64,000 nucleotides of DNA from Anadara kagoshimensis (GCA_021292105.1 CM037867.1:15080928-15144927), one strand, 5' to 3'; counted from the stretch's first letter, positions 47,815-59,424 are shown. Translations and numbers: made by a program. The notes: generated by a model not told the origin, from the sequence alone.

Positions 47815-48165
47815 GTCGCTTCGCTAAGAGAAACACAATGAAATAAATTAACATGGGTTATTAAATCGTCACTTTACTCAAAAACACTGGCTGCTATATA
47901 TTAAATGGCCACTTCTCTCAAAAACGTTAGCCGCTATAAGCGCCACTTTGCTCAAAAACGTAAACTGCTATATACTATATTGCCATTTCGATCAAAAACA
48001 ATTGCTGTTATATATTGAATCGCCACTTCTCTCAAAAACGTTGACTGTTATATATTAAATCGCCACTTCTCTCAAAAACGTTGACTGTTATATATTAAAT
48101 TGCCACTTTGCTCATAAACAATCGCTGTTATATATTAAATCACCACTTCTCTAGGCAAAGCTGCA
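47815..48165. repeat. Tandem array, 40-bp unit x about 8
   Basis: CGCCACTTCTCTCAAAAACG, TTGACTGTTATATATTAAAT. CACTT blocks at 47870, 47910, 47944, 47984 (CATTT), 48024, 48064, 48104 and 48144: period exactly 40 except one 34. A diverged unit precedes and another follows. Confidence 0.96.
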
Positions 48166-48439
48166 GACATATAACTTGTCATCTATATAACCAAATCACC
48201 ACTTTACTCAAGAGAACTTTTCTCTGCACATCACACATTAAGTCATAATCTTTATTTATTTAATTAACACCTAATAATAATGTTATAATCAGAAAACACA
48301 TAGACCAATAAACACCTGTTATTTCACAAACAAGTTTATCTAACAATACCAAAATATTCAGACAATCTAATTCCCTTGATGAGAAGAAAAAGATATTTTT
48401 AAACAACTTCAAAGTGGTGTATGTTTTTAATTTTACATA

Positions 48440-49200
48440 ATTTATAACAGAAATATAAAGGTGAACTTTGAGAAAACCAACTAAAATTCAATGCTTTCCC
48501 CCTCTTCCATTTGGTGCTAGCTATTATGAAGAATTTCTCAGCTTTTAAACAGGGTTCGTACAGACATTTGGACTCCAAATTTAAGGACTTTTTAAGGTCT
48601 TTTCAGGGTCTCATTTGCAAATTTAAGGCCTAATCAGAGAAACAATTCTATAAAAAAAACATTGGTGCAAAGACAATTAAATCAATAAAACAATTACTTA
48701 CATGTCCATAGTAACGACACTTGAAGTGGGGTTGATTTTAGGCATTCAGGAGGGCCAGATACCTTTAAATCACTCATTTCAATGTAACTTATTTATTTAT
48801 TTTGATCAGTCTATTTACAACCATTTAATATCAACACCTAATTGGCAAAATTCAAGGGCTTTTTAGGGTCAGAAATGTTTTAGGGTCTTTTTAGGGCAAA
48901 CCTAAAAATTTAAAGACTTTTCCAGGCCTGTACGAACCCTGTTAAATATAATACATATATTTAGAAAACAGATTTATTTTAAGATTTAAAAAAGCTTAAA
49001 ATCCAATGTTTTCCCACCACCCCTTTTTTAGTACTACGTGTACAACATAAAATTTCTCTACATTTAAAATACAATATTTGGAAACAAGTTCAGATTACGT
49101 AGATTAAAGAAAACTTTAAATCCAAAACTCTTTCCACACCAATCTTTTTGATGCTGTTAGGTAGAAATCCCCTGCTTTTGAAATACAATATTTGAAAATG
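48440..49200. repeat. Tandem units (about 120-130 bp x 3), first one split by a transposon
   Basis: AAAATCCAATGTTTTCCC..., a CCACCACC/CTCTTCC block, GGTGCTAG/AGTACTA, AAATTTCTC and CTTTTAAA recur at about 48480, 49000 and 49110. In the first unit the sequence breaks after CTTTTAAA at 48549, resumes at 48942 with TTAAATATAATACA and continues like units two and three. The intervening 392 bp is the element at 48550-48941. Confidence 0.82.
48550..48941. mobile_element. Nonautonomous DNA transposon (CAGGGTTCGTACAG termini) with TTAAA flanks
   Basis: CAGGGTTCGTACAG (48550-48563) and its exact complement CTGTACGAACCCTG (48928-48941) are perfect 14-bp terminal inverted repeats. TTAAA flanks both ends (48545-48549, 48942-48946). 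Internal AAATTTAAGGACTTTTTAAGG-type blocks occur near both ends in inverse orientation. These ends are known from widespread hAT-type MITEs; the 5-bp duplication is shorter than the 8 bp of hAT. Confidence 0.9.
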
Positions 49201-49494
49201 AATTGAGAATGGATTGATTTAAAAGCAAGTGCTCAATTGATTTTAAGCATTGGGATTGATGTTGATCAATGAAAGATTCTCACCTCAAAAATGTAAAATG
49301 GTCAATTTAATTGAATTACAGCAATAACATAATACTGAATGGATTCATTTTTTTAATTTCTATTTAAAAGCCAGTGGAAAACATAAAATGAAATAATGTT
49401 TAAAAAGGACTGACATCTTTGCTAGTTAAGTTACAACTGTTTCAAAAAAGAAAATCAAGAATCAGAAACTCTAAAATCATATGACTTTAGGTTT

Positions 49495-49496
<2 letters not shown>

Positions 49497-49528
<32 letters not shown>
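49497..49528. repeat. (CT)n microsatellite
   Basis: About 15 CT dinucleotides, then GTGGGG. Confidence 0.97.
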
Positions 49529-49531
<3 letters not shown>

Positions 49532-50129
49532 GGGTTTCAGTAACTGAGTGATCTTGTGTGCTATGTTATGGATCAGTACTTGGTCTGGATGGCTATCACA
49601 CCTAGGTTAAAGTCTCCACACGAAGTGAATATTCAAAGTTTAAGACTGTTTACCACTTTGGTTGCTGAAGGTTGTTGGTGTTGTTGGGTTTTTTTCTAAA
49701 TAAGTATTTCTTATACTATCATAGAACTCAAGGATTTGATTATAAGTGAAAAATATTATCTGGGGCATAAAAAAACCATCACCACTTTTCTCTTCCCACC
49801 CCCCTCTCTCTCTCTGTTTTTCTTGCTCCTGATCAAAATTAATGCAGATAATTCAGGTATCATAAGAAGACATTGTGGCAGTTTTTGACCTCCATAGATA
49901 TATGATAGACATACTGTGATGTTATGAAGACGATTTGAGACATGTTAGTGTAGGGTTGTCATAACTAAGAAATCTTGACTGAGAAATCTACGCAGATGTG
50001 ACTCGACATTAACCAGCGGTAGTAATTGAAAACAAATTTGGTATAGATATTTCTTCACTATTAACATCACTATTATTCAATTAATATCCGAGTGACTTAA
50101 TATGAATTATTTACAACCTCAATGCAGCA

Positions 50130-50465
50130 ATGGTGATATTTTTTATTGAGATAGAATCTACATTCTTAATATTCTCAAAAACGTATTTATTCTGTTCTTA
50201 ATCTTTTTATACATTTCCTTGAAATCCTCTTTTTCCTCATGTTTTTATTGAGCTAGAATTTATATAGTTTCTTATTGTTCCACAAAAATGTATTCATTTT
50301 GTTCTTGATCTTTTTTTCCATTTTCCTTGAAATCCTCTTTTTCGTGTTTTTTTATTTATTGAGGTAGAATTTATATTCTTTCTTATTGTTCTCGAGAATA
50401 AATTTATTCTGTTTTTGATCATTTTATCCATTTTCCTTGAAATCCATTTTTTAATTTATTCATTT
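50130..50465. repeat. Tandem array, about 103-110-bp unit x 3
   Basis: TTTTTATTGAGATAGAATCT, TTCTTATTGTTC, AAAAATGTATTCATT, CTGTTCTTGATCTTTTT and TTTCCTTGAAATCCTCTTTT repeat three times with moderate divergence. Confidence 0.93.
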
Positions 50466-51008
50466 CTTTTTCTCATTTACCTCTTGGTTTTTAATCCTTC
50501 TTTTCTTAAACTGATCTCTTGGGAGTTGCTTTCATGAAAAATAAATTGTCTTTTCATTTGTTATAGCTAAGAAAATTTATTTTACTCAAAACTAACTTTG
50601 AAGATACAAAGGTCAAGGACAAACATATATTTCTAAGTGTTCCAAATTTATGCTAGTTCACCAGCCAACAGGTCAAAACGTCTATTTCGTAAATTCTCTT
50701 AATATATTAATTCTTATTTAAAGTAAAATACACAATTTTTAGATTCAGAACCAGTTAGAATTTCAGTCTAATTTTGGACTTTGCAGATTTTATATTTTTT
50801 TATGTTCAGTTCAAGAAATTCTAAAGCTTAAAGGAACATGACTTGCATTGTGTGTGTTTGCACATAGTACAGACCTGTTAATATTAAGGTAACAAATTAC
50901 TGCCAAATTGGCAGATTATCTCAGCCCTTATTACCCATTTACCTGCCAAGATAGTGGCAACGAGGAGTCAAGATTATTGCTGCTTCAGAACCTATTTATG
51001 GCTTTAAA

Positions 51009-51343
51009 CAGGGGTTGAAAATTTTTTTCAGATGAGCTAAAGCCCAGGACTTTTTGATGCAGAAAGCCCACAGTTATTTTATCAAGTCCAGAGTTTGATT
51101 AATGGCTTCTTTATATAATATTTGGCATATGTTATGTCTTGTGACATTCTTTTCTCGCCACTGGAGCCCGATGCAACCTGCTTGTTGCATATGTTTTTCA
51201 AGACACCAGACGACAGTCAAAAATAAAATTCATTGGTTTTTTGAGTACTTAAGCCTGATGGGCTTTTCAGTGAAATTTTTGCCAAATCCTGCTTACCAAT
51301 TTTCTAGTCCCGGGCATCGGGTTTGAAGAATTTACAACCCCTG
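51009..51343. mobile_element. Nonautonomous DNA transposon (CAGGGGTTG termini) with TTTAAA flanks
   Basis: CAGGGGTTGAAAATTTTTTT at 51009 and inverse CAGGGGTTGTAAATTCTTCA at the right end form terminal inverted repeats. TTTAAA flanks both sides (51003-51008 and 51344-51349). A 74-codon frame (51102-51326) lies inside and resembles no transposase. Confidence 0.85.
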
Positions 51344-51839
51344 TTTAAATGTTAAATTTCCGACAGGCCTGTACTGTGGATACATCTTACTTTTTAAGGA
51401 TGGTTTCCTTTCTTGATACCATTTCTGAAGTGTATTTAAGATGCTTCAGTCTATCTTTAAGTATCTTTTAGTAGGAATATTTTTTCTTTGATTCTGCAAA
51501 AAAAGCCTCAAGAGAGAACGGACATTCATTATACTTACATACTAATTACAAAATAGTATCTCTTACTTTTTTTCAAAATTTTGGTTGCCATGGGAATATC
51601 CATGTCCTAAATAATAGTAATGGTCATATACACTGAAAATGGAAAGGTCTTTTGTAAAAGTCTATAGAAAAGTGTTTTTGTTAAGACTAATCCCTCATTC
51701 TATGGAGAAATCTAGTAACAAACATGGCTTCCAGTTGACAGGTCTCTAAATCATACCTTTAACAATCCTTATTTATCTCCGCATTTTAATATACGTGATA
51801 TCCCAGAAGACATTTCAGAAAGCTGAAGCTGATATACAC

Positions 51840-52190
51840 CTGCTGCCTAATACCGCGAACGGAAGCAGAACGTTTATTCTTCTTTATAACCATATATCAA
51901 GCAATATGATTTAGTGCTCTTAAAGGGCAATAACTCCGGTAGTTACAATTTGTAAACAAGCATCTTACGATTGGCTACGAAAAGACATTTATAATACTGA
52001 CACTTCATGTTGCTGCCTAATACTGTAATTAGAAGCAGAACGTTCATCCTTTTTTATATCCATATATCAAACAATATGATTTTATTTTAGTGCTCATAAA
52101 GGGCAATAACTCTGGTCCCTACAATTTTCTTCAACAAACATTTCAAAATGGCTAGTTAAAAGAAATTTATACTGACAATTTCTTTCATTT
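51840..52190. repeat. Tandem duplication, about 180-bp unit
   Basis: TGCTGCCTAATACCGCGAAC, GAAGCAGAACGTT, CATATATCAAGCAATATGAT, TTAGTGCTCTTAAAGGGCAA and TAACTCCGGT occur in both copies; the first retains more CpG. Confidence 0.92.
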
Positions 52191-52749
52191 ACCAGTATTC
52201 TATTTCTCTGCTCTTTTACAAGGTGTAAACTGAATTTACTTTTCACTTTTCATTAAGATCAACAACTTCATCATCACATGTACCAGTATATAGCTTCAGA
52301 TAATTATATTATCAAGATAAAAGATAAAGCTAATGTCAAATTCTTACCGATATGTTTTGACAGGAGTGATGATCCCTTGTAAAGTAGTAAGGCACTGTTA
52401 AATCACATGTTTTTATTATCTACCGTGTGTACCGACAAATCGTGTGTACCGACAAATATTTGAAATCTACCAGAAGATAACACAAATACACAAGTACTAC
52501 TGTCTACACACTTGTCAAAGCAAAAAATACCGAAGCAAAAAATACCGGCTTTATGTAATCTGTGTTCAATAAGTGTTGCCAAACTTGTACCTTCTTACCC
52601 CTCTCGACCAACAGAGCAAGGAGATGCATCTAGGTTTTCTGCCCTAGTTTTACTCTAATCGACATTGCAACCCAGCAAAGAGTTGCATCAGGGACTAATG
52701 TTCAAACTTGTCTAGCAAAATGGTTATTGAAATATGCTGGTTGGTTGGT

Positions 52750-52870
52750 TGGTTGAATCTGTGTTTTAGTCCCCTAAAGAATTTTTTCACATAATGATAT
52801 CATATATTAAGTTCTGAAATGGTGGAGAAAACTAGAGTACCCAAAGAAAACCACAACCTTTGGCATTGGC
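52750..52870 (-). mobile_element. SINE family A fragment, minus orientation
   Basis: TGTGTTTTAGTCCCCTAAAG (worn tail), TTCTGAAATGGTGGAGAAAA, CTAGAGTACCCAAAGAAAAC, CACAACCTTTGGC. Preceded by a short (GGTT)n run at 52738-52754. Confidence 0.75.
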
Positions 52871-52959
52871 CACAACATTCTGGATTTCTACCATATAATA
52901 ATATCTACAACTAATAAATCTGTGACCACAATCATGACTAGCCACCACAGCCACCACAG

Positions 52960-53435
52960 CCACCTCCCCCCCCCCCCCCCTTAATAAAGGAACCAGAGGT
53001 AAAATGACTCGTTTAAAGTTAGCCTATTATTAATAAATGTTTATTAAATTATGACTTTTTTTGTAAGGCCAATTATCCCCTAAACAATCCCTTTTTATTG
53101 AAATAGGTACAATGAGAATATAAGATGTGTCATAATAACTTATATCTAATTGATAGATGTTAATTAAATCATGATTGATGTTTATATAAGAAATAATCCC
53201 CCTACCACTACCACCCTCCTTATTAAAATTGAAATTACTAGATATTACTGATGTTCCATTACTAAATGTTAACTGAATTATGACTGGTGTTTTCATTAAC
53301 AAATTACCTCCCCCTCCCACTACCACCACCACTACCATCCTCTATATTGGAACTATAGGTGAAATGACTAGATACACTGTTACTTATGTCCCATTACTAG
53401 ATGTTAACTAAATTATGATTAATAGTTGAACCTAC
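52960..53435. repeat. Tandem array, about 125-150-bp unit x 4, with poly-C/CCACTACCA tracts
   Basis: Each unit has a C-rich stretch (15 C at 52966-52980; CCCCCTACCACTACC; CCTCCCCCTCCCACTACC), then AAATGACTAGAT, CATTACTAGATGTTAACTAA and ATTATGA. The minus-strand 102-codon frame here is the complement of these repeats. Confidence 0.85.
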
Positions 53436-54365
53436 TGATGTAAATGTAATACCAAGATGACTTAGTTAAGATGTGTCAATTACCCGGTACCAAGATAAAC
53501 GACCGGTAGTATCTCACGACTAATTCTACCATTAATCACCTCAAGATGATGGAAGGTAGGAATTCTGTCGAAATGGAGAGGAACATTCCGTACAGAGCTA
53601 AAGTACATTCTCTGCTTAGAGTCATTTAAATAAATGTCTCTAAGATGGTTGTACGATACGTGCAGCCATATGTTTTATTGGTATCATTGTAGTACATTGT
53701 TCGCAAAAATCTACGCTGAAAAATAGAAAAATTTTATGTTTATTTTGCAGCGACATTCCACAAGCTACGTAAAGGATGTCAAATATGACCTTCATTAGAT
53801 TTTTCAAATATATTCCCGATTTCTGAAGAGGAATGAATATAAGGATGTTTGGCTATAGACATCTTACTTACAAATACATAAAGCTAGAAACATATGGCCA
53901 ACATATGCTAAAATAAAGATTTTTTTATATATGTAAACCCTAACTATATCTTGTAGTAAATTTGATCTTCGATTTGATCTGGTAATGTTTATGGAACAAG
54001 ATTTTGTTATAAAAAACAATATTTTTATAAGTGATTTGTAAGTGCTTTCGTCATTACAATTCGAGCTAAAATTTCAATCATTATCGCAATGTTAGTTAAC
54101 CATGTCTTTAAAAAAACTAAACAAAAGTTTACACGGTGCAAAATGCTCTAGATGTACTTATTTTTACAGGAGAGCATTTATTTTGGGGTTTTATTGAGGC
54201 AATTTTCATCTTTTTCATACTTAACGCTAGAGTACCTTTATTTACATGCTATTATCACTTGAAATTTATAAATTTGCAATTTGTATACAGAATGCAAAAT
54301 CATTTTTAACAATTTACCTGAAGTCTAAATAATCCTTAGAAAGAAATACTTAATAACCCTTTCAG
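53436..54365. other. Gene-free stretch
   Basis: No exon supported. TTTATGTTTATTTTGCAG (ending 53750) is a good plus-strand acceptor motif, but no frame with a donor follows that could be recognised. Confidence 0.5.
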
Positions 54366-54369
54366 TATT

Positions 54370-54835
54370 CAGACATCCTACCAAGATGGAGTTTGTCCCC
54401 ATCCAAGATTCAAACATCCCACCAACATAGAGCAATCCCTATCAAAGATTCAAACATCCCACCAACATAGAGCAATCCCTATCATAGATTCAAACATCCA
54501 ACCAACATGGAGCAATCCCTATCAAAGATTCAAACATCCCACCAACATAGAGCAATCCCTATCAAAGATTCAAACATCCAACCAACATGGAGCAATCCCT
54601 ATCATAGATTCAAACATCTCACCGACATGGAGCAATCCCCATTAAAGATTCAAACATCCAACCAACATGGAGCAATCCCTATCAAAGATTCAAACATCCA
54701 ACCAACATGGAGCAATCCCTATCAAAGATTCAAACATCTCACCGACATGGAGCAATCCCTATCAAAGATTCAAACATCTCACCGACATGGAGCAATCCCT
54801 ATCAAAGATTCAAACATCCCACCAACATGGAATAA
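54370..54835. repeat. Tandem array, 40-bp unit x about 11.5
   Basis: ATTCAAACATCCCACCAACA TAGAGCAATCCCTATCAAAG (40 bp, given in two halves) repeats with few changes. No frame has a stop within the unit, so 117- and 61-codon plus-strand frames arise, with a 40-residue period from three DNA units. Not a gene. Confidence 0.97.
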
Positions 54836-55086
54836 GCAATCATCAAACTTGATTATTTAACAAACAAGGTGAACTTCAACATTTAAAAAATCTCAATAAT
54901 TTGATGATGCTGTTATCAAATTATGATATCAAATTCTTTGTAAGGAAATAATACTGATATTTTACAGAGAAGAATCAAAGTGAGAGTGTATAAAGTTATA
55001 TTAAACAGATAAAACGTGTCATATGATTTTCTCAGATCTTGCTTACAAATCTTAGCCTAATTATCATTTTTAAAATCAAAGTGATC

Positions 55087-55375
55087 ATGGTGTTTCACAT
55101 CCCAGTCAAGAATATTTCACTTATATCGAGACATCGACAGCTAAGGCAAAGGTGCATAATTTTTGCCAGTGTGTTGCACTGATGGCATTATACAGCAGGG
55201 TTCTTTATTGTGCCAAGCCCACCCTGACACAGGTTCTCATTTATTTCAAGTTCCTATCCGAAAGAACGGTGACTTTCATTTTGTAATGCCAAGTGCTTGG
55301 TGAAACCACAGTAACTACCCACTCTCAAGTCTTGTGTCAGACCAGTTCAGGGTTTGAAACCCATGACCTCCCACA
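55087..55375 (-). mobile_element. SINE family B, near full length, minus orientation
   Basis: Tail CACATCCCAGTCAAGAATAT, TTCACTTATATCGAGACATC, then GGCATTATACAGCAGGGTTC, AAGAACGGTGACTTTCATTT, TGCCAAGTGCTTGGTGAAAC, and the B-box side of a tRNA-like head (GGGTTTGAAACCC near 55350). Longest family B copy in the window. Confidence 0.9.
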
Positions 55376-55429
55376 ACAATAACAGAGAAAAAAGGGTTTT
55401 GTAAGGCTTTTTTAATTAAAATTACAAAA

Positions 55430-56020
55430 CAGCTCACGTAAGTCATATTTTTCAACATTCTAATAAAATTGTGTTTCATAGATATGATGAATTGCATAAA
55501 CTATATAATGTCACATTACGAAATAGCATGCTCCATTTTTTTGGCAAACTTAAAATCGTGTTTCAAATTATGGTGACTTCCATAAAGTATATGTATATAT
55601 ATCATGTCACATTACGATAGAGCATGTTCCATTTTTTTGGCATACTTAAAATCGTGTTTCAAAGTTACGACGATTTGTATAAACTATATGTATATATAAT
55701 GTCACATTACGAAAGAGCATGCTCCATTTTTTTGGCATACTTAAAATCGTGTTTCAAATTATAGTGACTTATATAAAGTATATGTATGTATAATGTCACA
55801 TTACAAAAGAGCATGCTCCATTTTTTTGGCATACTTAAAATCGTGTTTCAAATTATAGTGACTTATATAAAGTATATGTATGTATAATGTCACATTACAA
55901 AAGAGCATGCTCCATTTTTTTGGCATTTATAAATTTGTGTTTCAAAGTTTCGGCAACTTATATGTATATATAAAGACACATTACGAAATAGTATGCTACA
56001 TTTTTTGGCAGTCATAAAAA
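55430..56020. repeat. Tandem array, 94-96-bp unit x about 6
   Basis: TCACATTACGAAAGAGCATG, CTCCATTTTTTTGGCATACT, TAAAATCGTGTTTCAAATTA and a TATATGTATATA spacer. TCACATTA at 55511, 55607, 55702, 55796, 55890 and 55977 (as ACACATTA). Confidence 0.96.
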
Positions 56021-56185
56021 GACAGCATCACTTACAGTGTATCACATATATCAATTTAATTTGTTCCAGTGCCTCTGGCATTATTTTATTTTGCAATATC
56101 AACTTTTAGTAGAAGACAGATTATTTTTGCAAAATAGTCAGTTGTGTATATTACATTACATATACATGGCCTTCAGTAATCTAGC

Positions 56186-56664
56186 AAACATAGCACTGCC
56201 ATGCTGCTGTATGGCGTAGTTGGAAAAATAGTGCTGGAGTAGGACTATGAATATAACCGAAACGGGCGGCAGGAGGGGGGGGGAGAGATGGTGGGTCGAT
56301 GGATGCATAGTCTGACGGATGGTGTTTTTAAAAAAGAAAACAATGTACCAAACCATGTATTGCTCAGTAAAAACCTCAGAACATAATAATTTGCCAGATT
56401 GCACAAATTATTGGATGCATCCCGCAGCAATATTTTACTAGATTCCGAAATATATTCCGAAAATTTATTCTATATGTACATATGTCACCAAATGCATTAC
56501 CCGTCTCAGAATACATATCTCACGATAAAACAGATATATTTCTTTCACATTCATTTACCAGGCGCACCATTTCCATGCATACTTATTTCATAGAAAAGAA
56601 GCCCGATCTTAGCAGAAAGCGATAGCAAAATACAGCAGTCACTGTCGTGAACGCCGTACAAAAA
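56186..56664. mobile_element. Short copy of the 25.3 kb CpG-rich element (internal deletion)
   Basis: AAACATAGCACTGCCATGCT through AACAATGTACCAAACCATGT and AATAATTT matches 25298-25494, then GCCAGATTGCACAAATTATT through GCCGTACAAAAA matches 26337-26613. The 840 bp between these in the long copy is absent. A 10-nt G run sits at the place of the G run in the long copy. Several overlapping small frames are shadows of the element. Confidence 0.85.
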
Positions 56665-56820
56665 TGGCCCTTAGAGCAATACAATAGTTATGCAGAAATT
56701 AGATTTTTCACGCAATAAATATAGTGTGTCATGAACACAAGGCTCTGTGGTGTTTTTAGAAGTATTATACGAAAACCTTTTCATGGTCATCGTCATGACA
56801 ATGAACATGGGCAGTAAATA

Positions 56821-57205
56821 AGTCAAAAACAAACATACTAATCCATGTCCAGAAGCAAAGTGAAAACTTAGGAACTGACAAGTTAGGTTAGACACATGAA
56901 ATTCCACCAGTTAAGTAGGGTGCTCTAGAAGGGTAAACACCTCCTGTTTAGCTAGCTACACCGGCCATGTGTGTAATAAGATGATGAAATCCACCTAATG
57001 CAAAATTTCTGGTTTTGATTGTACTGCAACTATACACTGACAACAACAACAAACAAAAGGTTTACTTGACTAGAGCACCCGGCCTTGATTCCCTAGTGGA
57101 AGTTCATGTGTTTAACTTAATTTAGCCAGTTAGCAACATTTTTAATTTGCTTTTAAAAGTGTGGTTTAGACATGGACTGGTATATTTGTGTCCGATTTGA
57201 CTTTG
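56821..57205. mobile_element. Large inverted-repeat (foldback-like) element
   Basis: Left arm 56821-56940 (AGTCAAAAACAAACATACTA ... ACATGAAATTCCACCAG ... GGGTGCTCTAGAAGGGTAAA) is the inverse of 57058-57205 (TTTACTTGACTAGAGCACCC ... GGAAGTTCATGTGTTTAACT ... CATGGACTGGTATATTTG) at moderate identity, with about 115 bp between. A solo arm is at 6773-6908. Confidence 0.65.
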
Positions 57206-58128
57206 TCTTAAAATTCTATAAATTACTTCATATATGTCAAGGTTGGTGTTGTTTACAACTAGAGCACCTACAACCTTATATCAAAATCTTATTACAAGTT
57301 CTGGTGAAGTTAAAAATCATATGGTTAATAAATAAACAGTAAACAAGTTGAACAAATTTTCGTTGATAAACATAAAACATTTTATGATTTCTAAAACCTT
57401 TTTACACTCAATCCAGACCCGCTAATTAGTTTTACGCATGCAAAACAAATGAACTAAAACAAAACTACCTTGTTTAATGATCATATGATCAGAAATAGTG
57501 CTAATTATTAAAACTACAAAACTCTTGTTTTTTCTATGGAAAAATGTTACGATTTACCACTAATGTAAAAAAAAAAAAAAATAATAATAAAAAAAATGTT
57601 TTAATGAGGTTTGATGTTTAACTGAATCATATTTCTTCATTAGCCATTAAGATAATGTACATTAGCTAGTTATAAACGCACCACAAACAGGTGAGATTAT
57701 TCTGATTTAAACAACGTGTTACAGGTTTGTTATAACCTTACTGCATAATAAAATATAATAAAATCAATGCTTGGAACTGCTTCAGTGATGTATTCAATAT
57801 TCTGATTTCAGTAAACTAGCTATTCATTTACAAATCTGCAATTTTGTTAATTTCACCTGAAAATATCATACCTGGTCTAATTAATAAGTTACCTGAACAT
57901 AAATGCCAGTACTCATGCCAATTATAAAACAAAAATAAAATTGAACGAACGAAAATATCCAAGTACAGAAACAAAACAAAATAATTATATTAATACCTTA
58001 TTGATTACATAACCAGGTATTTTATACAGGTGCACATAGATTGCATCTATTTTGAATTTCAATACCAGGTGTGTTTATCATATCACCCAATCAGATTTTA
58101 GGACTATCTATTTTCATACATAACTTAC
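57206..58128. other. Gene-free stretch
   Basis: AT-rich, with an A-rich run (57567-57597). No exon or array recognised. Confidence 0.5.
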
Positions 58129-58218
58129 CTGTCCCTTAAGGTTCTCTGCCTGTTTCAGATTTCGTTTTTTACCAAGAGTCCAAAATATTTTTTTTTTGGA
58201 ATAAAATGTCACAAAGTC
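58129..58218 (-). other. Candidate noncoding (5'-UTR) exon on the minus strand
   Basis: A perfect CAG|GTAAGT donor on the minus strand (58131-58123) follows a 90-bp block whose other end has an acceptor-like CACCTGTGTCTGTAG (AG at 58220-58219). No coding frame is recognisable. It would suit a leader exon of a gene transcribed leftward, such as the PCBP gene, but would require a very long intron. Consensus-based prediction only. Confidence 0.18.
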
Positions 58219-59424
58219 CTACAGACACAGGTGAAAATGTTAATTACAGGTGAGTCTACAGGTACAGGATGGACAGAATAAAATTATTCCACAATTTTAA
58301 ATCTTCTATCATTCCAGTTATGCAGAAATTTTAAATAAGTACTGATGTGACTATTTAACACTGTGATGTACTATCAAGAGAGTGTCCCTACTATACTAGC
58401 ATTGGATACCGAAGTGATAGACAACCAAATGATGAATGTCAGAGGTAGCAAGCACATTCGTTAATTTATCTGCATGTGTCCTCGTGTTCTCTCAGTCAGT
58501 AATAAACATGCTTGATGATATTCGGTAATTAAGAAAATCCTTTGTGTGCCCAGCCAGGACCGAGAGAAGCCATTCATAGTCAAAAACTCTTTGGCACCGC
58601 TATAGTAACAGTAAAACTATGTATGGTCCACCACATGTGTTAGTGTTTTAGTCTGAATTCTCGGGAACAAATGGTACTCATCAAGGGGTACAATTAGGAG
58701 AAAGCAAAGGCTAATATTGAAAATCACTGTGTTTGATTGACTATAACATTTAATACAGGTCAAAGGTCAAAGTTCAGCCATTAACCTCTGTACAGATAAA
58801 CATACAGTGGAAAATTGAATTTAGATCAAAATTAAGAAATCTTATAAGATTATATTTCTATTGTTTTAATATTCTAGGTCTATTAATTGAATTTTTTTTT
58901 ATTAATATTTTTTTCTTAAAAAATATATTTTTTGAGTATTAATGACTTTGGCCTAGGGAAACAGACATAATATTGATATCTTTATATGTCAATATGGCAC
59001 AAAAGAAAATAATAAAATTATCCAAATTAAGTTTAAACAGACGCAATATCAGTATCAGTAATATACTATCTAAGGGAGATAACTCAGATAAAACAATATC
59101 TTATCCAAAGTGCAAGATGTTTGACCAAGCACCAAATTAAAATCAAGTTAAAATAGATTTCACTTTAACTGTTTTGAAATTAAAAAAAAAACACATGAAA
59201 ACTATGTTAATTAAAATTTTGTTATTACTCTACGAGTATTATGTATTATTTAATACTCAAGATCATGTTGAGTGAAGCTAATGGGTTTTGATTTTTGGGT
59301 TCAGATATTGCTGTTTAAAGCTAAGCAAATGCATCAAATTGACAACCAACTACTATATATTTATGCTTTATGCTGCTAGGTCACAAAACCTTAATGCTGT
59401 TGATATAAAAGGCAATTATAGAAC
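58219..59424. other. Gene-free stretch
   Basis: No exon supported. Holds CAG|GTGAGT (plus, near 58246) and one GGGAGATAA (59074-59082). Confidence 0.45.

Noticed and set aside
54507-54860. 117-codon plus-strand open frame with internal protein repeats
   Set aside because: It lies wholly inside a 40-bp tandem array lacking stops in all frames; the 40-residue period is three DNA units. No splice or promoter context.
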